Shown piece after piece: positions 59,901-64,000 of a stretch of 64,000 nucleotides of DNA. The translations under genes and the position numbers were made by a program. The stretch is taken from NCBI GenBank assembly GCA_040222455.1, contig JAVKDD010000020.1, positions 489,821 to 553,820 on the forward strand, in the 5' to 3' direction. Below the pieces are notes generated by a model. It was not told the DNA's origin, searched no databases, and saw only the letters and a list, made by a program, of their open reading frames with translations. The DNA is from RHLJ01 sp040222455. Its GTDB lineage: Bacteria; Bacteroidota; Rhodothermia; Balneolales; Balneolaceae. Position 1 is the stretch's first letter, and every line of letters begins with the position of its first letter.

Positions 59901-61433
59901 CTTCTTACCAAGATAGACGGTTAAATCTGTAACAATTTTCTCTCTGATGTAATCCAGTGGAGGATTTGTGACTTGCGAAAAGTTTTGAAAAAAGAAATCG
60001 AAAAAGGGACGTGGTTCATTCGATAGAACCGCTAATCGAGCGGTATCACCCATAGAACCAATCGGTTCATTGCCAGTTTCTGCCATTGGGTAAATTATTT
60101 TAGACAGCTCCTCATCAGTAAAAGAAAAGAAAGGCTGCTTCTCTGCGAAGCGAACACCAATATCTTCAACTTTTTCGGGGATAAGCTGAACTCTTGCATC
60201 AAATGGAGCGTCATAGTTTTCTTTTGAATGACTTGGGTCACGGAATAATACATTTCCACTTGCAAGGTCAACGGTAACTCCACGCCCGGCATATAAGGTA
60301 CCTTTAGCTTCAACTTTAGCTTCGTCTAGCTCAAAAGTGCCAGCTTCAGAAGAGAGGTAAAAGTGATTTTCGGTTCTTGCCCAACGACAAGGTCTGAATC
60401 CGTTTCGGTCGAGTCGTGCACCGATAGAATAACCATTAGCATAAGTGATTAAAGCAGGACCGTCCCACGGCTCCATGGCTCTGCTCCAGAATTTATAAAA
60501 TTTATTTCCTTCAGTTGCAGGCGGCATACAAATAGCCAGAATGTCTTCTACATTTGGTATACTACTTCTATATCGAAGCGCCTCAACCATTTCATTTAAA
60601 CTACCAGAATCACTGATTTTCTCACGGGTAAGAATTTCGTTTTTTTCTGCTCCAATCATCTTTTCCCGAGATTTAGCCCAGGATCGATTCCCCGCAATAG
60701 TATTGATCTCACCATTGTGCCCAATCAATCGAAAAGGCTGAGCTTTATCCCATGAAGTCGTTGTATTCGTACTAAATCGTCGATGAAATAAGCAGAATCG
60801 AGTAGCATATTTTGGGTTTTTTAAATCTAAATAAAACTCTTCCAAAGCATACGACTGTGTCAATGCTTTATATACAATCGTTTTAGCTGATAACGATGAG
60901 AAAAAGAGACTCTCTTCAAGTCCATTTTTAAAAAGCTTTGATTTTGTAAGTTGTTTTGCTGTGTACAACCTTTTATCAAATGAAAGCATCGTTTTTGCGC
61001 GATAAGGGCGCTCAATTACTGCTTGCATAATAAAAGGGACACTTTCAGCTGCACTTTTACCAAGAATGTTTTTGTTTACTGGAACATCTCTGTATTCAAG
61101 AACATCGAGCCCAAAAAGAGCAAAAGTACTTTCAAAAATTTTAAGTGCCTTTAATTGATTCGACCGATTTCTAGAAAGAAAAAGAGTAGCTACAGCAACG
61201 GTATCTTGCTCATATCCCAAGAGTTCAAATGGAATATCTGTCATTATTCCAGCACCATCACCGGTTAGTCCATCGGCAGCACAAGCGCCTCTGTGTTCTA
61301 CGCAACGGAGCGCATGTAAACCTTGAAGTAAATGCTTATTACTATATTCCTGATGTCTGCTTACTATAAAGCCAACTCCACAGGCGGACTTTTCCGCACC
61401 TGTATACCTAAATTTTTTTCGATTTTCCATCAT
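56991..61433 (-). CDS. gltB: Glutamate synthase large subunit
   Basis: A 1,480-residue protein converting glutamine and 2-oxoglutarate to glutamate. The N-terminal amidotransferase begins SACGVGFI with Cys18 as the nucleophile, exposed after trimming. CGQTYNT-like loop and RFSTNTTTSWDKAQPFRLIGHNGEINT follow. The synthase part has SGGEGGTGAASLSSMKHAGLPWE and GGLSSGKD, and the Fe-S cysteines lie in RICEKNTCPRGIATHD. The C-terminal right-handed helix is glycine-rich. The small subunit (gltD) is not in the window. A 294-base promoter region separates it from hisF. Confidence 0.97.
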   Translation of the reverse strand: MMENRKKFRYTGAEKSACGVGFIVSRHQEYSNKHLLQGLHALRCVEHRGACAADGLTGDGAGIMTDIPFELLGYEQDTVAVATLFLSRNRSNQLKALKIFESTFALFGLDVLEYRDVPVNKNILGKSAAESVPFIMQAVIERPYRAKTMLSFDKRLYTAKQLTKSKLFKNGLEESLFFSSLSAKTIVYKALTQSYALEEFYLDLKNPKYATRFCLFHRRFSTNTTTSWDKAQPFRLIGHNGEINTIAGNRSWAKSREKMIGAEKNEILTREKISDSGSLNEMVEALRYRSSIPNVEDILAICMPPATEGNKFYKFWSRAMEPWDGPALITYANGYSIGARLDRNGFRPCRWARTENHFYLSSEAGTFELDEAKVEAKGTLYAGRGVTVDLASGNVLFRDPSHSKENYDAPFDARVQLIPEKVEDIGVRFAEKQPFFSFTDEELSKIIYPMAETGNEPIGSMGDTARLAVLSNEPRPFFDFFFQNFSQVTNPPLDYIREKIVTDLTVYLGKKPNIFEPKELIPPAPAYELKSPFLSLAQMDYVYSCIENQTDLDRVVPHVIDTTFKRAHGVVGFKARLDQIAVEAIKAVKNGNTILILSDRSASLEQIPLPSLLTLRRVVNSLNDEGLKLNAAVVVDTGEVKSTHHASALIGFGAQAVCPYMALDIARNDSHRSLKELDADTKERNYLKAMDSGLLKIMAKSGISVVRSYQSAKLYSALGLGKGVIDEYFPGIQSPIGGLEIEQIAEMVLKRTEDLNKENLDDFKAIKSYQYKEHARGKMGEKHSMTSSRTKIIHDLVQEKDLDLTDMELFDEYLKLGLEDEPVALRHLFNVKKSESPVTLQDVKSVDHILKTFGSGAMSFGAISAESQRDIFLAMREIGGRCNSGEGGENPYYFKEGIGATVKQIASGRFGVTAEYLVSGEEIQIKVCQGAKPGEGGQLMGLKVDADIAKARFANPGFDLISPPPLHDIYSIEDLKQLINDLKQIHPDGRVSVKLVAGVNIGTIAVGVAKAGADSIQVSGGEGGTGAASLSSMKHAGLPWEIGLLEVHQALVENNLRDHVVLRTDGGLSSGKDIVLASILGAEEFDFGKLLLIAEGCIMARICEKNTCPRGIATHDPKFKAKYVGHKDHIVKALTYVAEDVRRILATLGETSLQDICGNTELLSINGTHLELINKLNLDLGFFFNAPAYKKEVTLDSLSEPISTLNTELVNDLKDAIENDENISKEYKIINTDRSATATLFGYLGKLQSVARLAAIKGEKSSTKPYSGKIDLTFRGSAGQSFGVFQTKDADIKLIGEANDSVCKSMSGGKTVIVPFENTSYKPEENAIIGNCALYGATGGTLYVHGQAGDRFAVRNSGSTAVVEGTGLHACEYMTNGTVVILGATSDNIGAGMTGGVLYMYENPGSKINRDYIGEDLISNADLFRLKSTLEDYLKETGSTKAKYILSDWENASLEIKKFVPLSMIGETSFVEGKAEESSS

Positions 61434-61726
61434 TGCACGTGTTTCTTAACTGGAAAGGAAATAACAAAAAGCATAAAAAAATAGTGTTTGTCAAACATTT
61501 GAAGAATTATAAAAACTGAGTTTAAACTAAATAAATAAGGTTTCAATGTCATTAAAGCTCAATTATCAAAACTAAATAAGGAGATTAAACCGAATACTGA
61601 AATTGGAAAAGCGCTTTCTACGATTTATGAAGAATTTTATTTATTTAAGAATATCAGTTAATATACCTAAATAAATAAAATTTAAATTATCTAAATGAAA
61701 GCGGTTTTAATTTATGAAAGTAGGGA
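61434..61726. other. Gap upstream of gltB, AT-rich
   Basis: About 293 bases with several copies of a CTAAATAAATAA-type motif (near 61529, 61574, 61662 and 61688). It probably contains the gltB promoter and regulator sites. No gene or RNA is recognised. Confidence 0.4.
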
Positions 61727-62482
61727 TTATCGCCGAACAGAAATCCCATTCTCAGCCATTTTCGTTTTTAAATCCGAAATTTCGATTTCTTTGAAGTGGA
61801 AAATACTTGCTGCTAATACCGCATCTGAATTGGCTATTTCAATTGCATCGATACAATGCTGAATTGTGCCAGCACCGCCACTGGCAATTACAGGAATTCT
61901 GACAGATTTATTCACAATTTTCAGTAAATCTAAGTCGAAACCCGATTTGGTTCCATCTTTATCCATACTAGTGAGTAAGATTTCACCTGCACCCCGTTCT
62001 TCAACCTCAAGCATCCACTTTAAAGCATCTAGCCCGGTATCCTCGGTACCCCCTTTAACAAATACATTCCATGAGTTGTTGGTTTTCTTAGCATCAACTG
62101 CAGCAACGATAGCTTGGGCGCCAAATGCTTCAGAAGCTAGATTAATTAAATCGGGATTTCTAACAATGCTACTGTTCAGAGAAACCTTATCGGCACCAGC
62201 TTTTAAGAGTTCTTCGATCTCATCCACAGTTTTAATTCCTCCACCAACTGTAAACGGGATATTAATATGCTTGGCAATTTGAGTAACGAGTTCAACGAGT
62301 GTTTTTCTTTTTTCGAGCGTTGCGGTAATATCTAAAAAAACAAGTTCGTCGGCACCTTCCTGAGAATAGCGTTGTGCCAATTCTACGGGATCACCTGCAT
62401 CCCGAAGTTCTAAGAAATTCACTCCTTTCACGGTTCTTCCGTTTTTGATGTCGAGGCAAGGAATGATTCTTTTTGTAAGCAT
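61727..62482 (-). CDS. hisF: Imidazole glycerol phosphate synthase cyclase
   Basis: A 251-residue HisF, the (beta/alpha)8 barrel that makes the imidazole ring. It begins RIIPCLDIKNGRTVKGVNF with the first catalytic aspartate in CLDI. GGGIKTVDEIEELLKAGADKVSLNS and GAGEILLTSMDKDGTKSGFDLDL (second catalytic aspartate) follow, then ASGGAGTIQH. It normally pairs with HisH, which is not in this window. Confidence 0.97.
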   Translation of the reverse strand: MLTKRIIPCLDIKNGRTVKGVNFLELRDAGDPVELAQRYSQEGADELVFLDITATLEKRKTLVELVTQIAKHINIPFTVGGGIKTVDEIEELLKAGADKVSLNSSIVRNPDLINLASEAFGAQAIVAAVDAKKTNNSWNVFVKGGTEDTGLDALKWMLEVEERGAGEILLTSMDKDGTKSGFDLDLLKIVNKSVRIPVIASGGAGTIQHCIDAIEIANSDAVLAASIFHFKEIEISDLKTKMAENGISVRR

Positions 62483-62581
62483 GGTTAATGTGAGAGATAG
62501 AGTTATTTAAAAAGGTGCAAAGTTAACACTTCTTTTACATTGTTTTGATGAAAGGATTGTATTGTTTTCAAAATCAAAAAA

Positions 62582-63436
62582 ATGGCATTTGAAATCACTT
62601 CATTAAACGGTTCAGCTAAAGATATTATTCGAAGGGTGATGCATGCAGAAAACTCTCAATTACTCATTCCACCAACATTGGAAGGAAAAGAGTTGAATAT
62701 TGAGAAGCCCCCATCCGATGGAAAATATATAGGTCTCTTTTCAAGCGGCACTACCAGTAAACCAACTTGTATTTGGAATAGCTTTGAAAAATTACAGAAG
62801 AATGCGAAATACTCAGCCAAAGCTTTTGAGATCGAAACACATCATACATTATTGATGATGGCATTGCCCTGGCATGTGGCAGGTTTTTCGTGGATGTTAA
62901 TGGCTGAGAATTTAGAATGTGAGTATTTCTTTATCACTACTAAAAAGGGAGAACACAATCTATGGATCAACACGGTACAAGATATCAATCCTGATTATAT
63001 GCTAACGGTGCCTGCTGTGCTTCGTACTTTGTACGATGAGGATTGGTTTGTAAGTAATGTCGTATATGGAGGATATCCGATTAAATTCGAGGAATACGCA
63101 AAATTATCACCCCATTGTAGTGTTATGTATCAGGGATATGGTCAGACTGAAGCAGGCGGATTAATTTCATCATACAAAAGAAGAAGTACAGTTCTTCCTT
63201 TTGATTTAGAGAATTTATGTCAAGGAAAGCCAATTTCTGGAGTGAAGTTGATGTGTAATGGAAGTCAGGATGCTCCACAACCGATTTATATACAGTCAAA
63301 AACTGCATTCACTACAGATAGGTATGATTCTGGAGATGTGGGATTTAAAGATAAAAAAGGAAACCTATATGTAGTGGCTAGATCTCTAGTTACTAACTCA
63401 TTAGATAAGTCATCCCAAAAAGATTTGTTAACTTAG
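62582..63436 (+). CDS. Short AMP-binding enzyme, MenE-like
   Basis: A 284-residue protein with the ANL-family core only. The P-loop is LFSSGTTSKPTCIWNS (about 51-66), the second motif is YQGYGQTEAGG, and the third is DSGDVGF. Full-length relatives have ~450-500 residues. Here the N-terminal subdomain is short, and the sequence stops at the hinge (NLYVVARSLVTN), so the C-terminal subdomain with the catalytic lysine is lacking. It might be an O-succinylbenzoate-CoA ligase-type protein, a split enzyme or a truncated gene. It is divergent from hisF. Confidence 0.7.
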   Translation: MAFEITSLNGSAKDIIRRVMHAENSQLLIPPTLEGKELNIEKPPSDGKYIGLFSSGTTSKPTCIWNSFEKLQKNAKYSAKAFEIETHHTLLMMALPWHVAGFSWMLMAENLECEYFFITTKKGEHNLWINTVQDINPDYMLTVPAVLRTLYDEDWFVSNVVYGGYPIKFEEYAKLSPHCSVMYQGYGQTEAGGLISSYKRRSTVLPFDLENLCQGKPISGVKLMCNGSQDAPQPIYIQSKTAFTTDRYDSGDVGFKDKKGNLYVVARSLVTNSLDKSSQKDLLT

Positions 63437-63603
63437 TTGTATGATACTCAAGATTGTGCTTTCCTAGGATTGACAATAAGCTATATAGTAATCTTGAATA
63501 AGGTTAATTAATGCTTTAAAAATTCTCATTAAAAAAGCTTTCAAATAGATAGCAAAGGCCTTAACTTTGCACCCTTTCGAAATCACTTTGTGTTTCGAAA
63601 TCA

Positions 63604-63677
63604 GGGCCCATAGCTCAGTTGGTTAGAGCAGTCGACTCATAATCGATTGGTCGGGGGTTCAAGTCCCTCTGGGCCCA
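63604..63677 (+). tRNA. tRNA with CAU anticodon, probably tRNA-Ile2
   Basis: The cloverleaf is clear: acceptor GGGCCCA with TGGGCCC, D-arm TAGCTCAGTTGGTTAGAGCA and T-arm GGGGGTTCAAGTCCCTC. The anticodon arm CGACTCATAATCG is identical to that of the E. coli minor isoleucine tRNA, in which the C is modified to lysidine. Elongator methionine is the alternative. CCA is not encoded. Confidence 0.9.
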
Positions 63678-63682
63678 CACAC

Positions 63683-63720
63683 AAAAAAGCCGCTTATTTG
63701 CTCAATAAGTGGCTTTTTTT
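63683..63720 (+). terminator. Terminator after the CAU tRNA
   Basis: AAAAAAGCCGCTTATT pairs with AATAAGTGGCTTTTTT around TGCTC with a long T-run. Confidence 0.9.
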
Positions 63721-63734
63721 ATGTATAAACCTCG

Positions 63735-63840
63735 TTCCATAGCTCAGCTATGGAATGCCAGCTAGAGGCTCTGCCTCAAACGGAGAATTAAGTAACAGGC
63801 TGAGCCTGAATTATGAGTTCCGCAGCGGAGCTACGGAACT
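63735..63840. repeat. Chain of four short hairpins
   Basis: In a row: TTCCATAGC-TCA-GCTATGGAA (63735-63755), GAGGC-TCT-GCCTC (63765-63777), CAGGC-TGA-GCCTG (63796-63808) and AGTTCCG to CGGAACT (63816-63840). Three have 3-base loops. No reading frame is seen; 63841-64000 holds purine-rich sequence without a recognisable gene. Confidence 0.7.
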
Positions 63841-64000
63841 AGAAGAAAGAGAAGAAAGGAAAAATAAAGTGCAGAGGAACCTGTGACATAAGTTCAGCAT
63901 CAGCGCTAAAGAACTAGAAAATAGCCCCTATAAAAAAAACTAACGCGGTGTAAGGAGTAAGGGAGTTCCTGGTCTTACTAAAAAAGACCGAACCATGGGA

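Noticed and set aside
56991..61433. Several frames of 60-86 residues on the opposite strand of gltB
   Set aside because: They are out-of-phase shadows of a highly conserved long gene.
63735..63840. CRISPR-like array
   Set aside because: The repeated units are different hairpins, not identical repeats with equal-length spacers, and no cas genes are present.

Overview
The window is a low-GC chromosome segment carrying one complete-looking, roughly 30 kb Mu-like (transposable) prophage. The host looks like a member of the Bacteroidota/Balneolota (FCB) group. The reasons are a mostly Shine-Dalgarno-poor gene set, outer-membrane beta-barrel proteins, an FeS-type photolyase, a ruvX-def-fmt run beside a bifunctional RelA/SpoT gene, and dense hairpin-rich intergenic repeats. 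The genus cannot be fixed from sequence alone; a marine Balneola-like organism is an inference.

Left host flank (1-5.6 kb): a partial secreted protein, a Gfo/Idh/MocA oxidoreductase, a tiny PspC-domain membrane protein, then a light-repair cluster of an FeS-containing (6-4)-type photolyase, an outer-membrane beta-barrel protein and a class II CPD photolyase.

Prophage (5,621-35,594): 18-bp imperfect terminal inverted repeats are flanked by a 4-bp ATTC duplication, between the class II photolyase gene and rarA. From the right end: an accessory/immunity zone on the + strand (HTH repressor, lipoprotein, S24-peptidase remnant, unknown 235-aa protein). Next comes a long leftward early operon (Ner-like, CII-like, unknown small proteins, GemA-like, MuA DD35E transposase, MuB ATPase, DUF3164-like, a zinc-ribbon protein). 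A hairpin-rich junction follows, then a lone leftward MuF-like gene. A rightward head module holds the portal, terminases and head-completion genes. A leftward module holds protease/scaffold, capsid, lysis, tail tube, tail chaperones with a likely -1 frameshift, tape measure, tail tip and a receptor-binding candidate.

Right host flank (35.7-64 kb): rarA; an NADPH-FMN reductase; a two-component system plus a lone receiver; tRNA-Leu; a beta-barrel protein; RelA/SpoT, HU, ruvX, def, fmt; an ankyrin protein; a membrane protein; a P5C dehydrogenase; gap; an M28 peptidase; OsmC; galM; and a nitrogen/histidine group (hisE, gltB, hisF). The window closes with a short AMP-binding enzyme, a CAU tRNA and hairpin repeats. 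The gaps around 53.5-56.3 kb and after 63.7 kb hold repeat families rather than genes.

The most novel material is in the prophage: its degenerate or split repressor, the unknown genes at the immunity end, the frameshifted tail chaperone, and the MuF gene bracketed by copies of a palindromic element. No CRISPR array, reverse transcriptase, rRNA or insertion sequence was seen.
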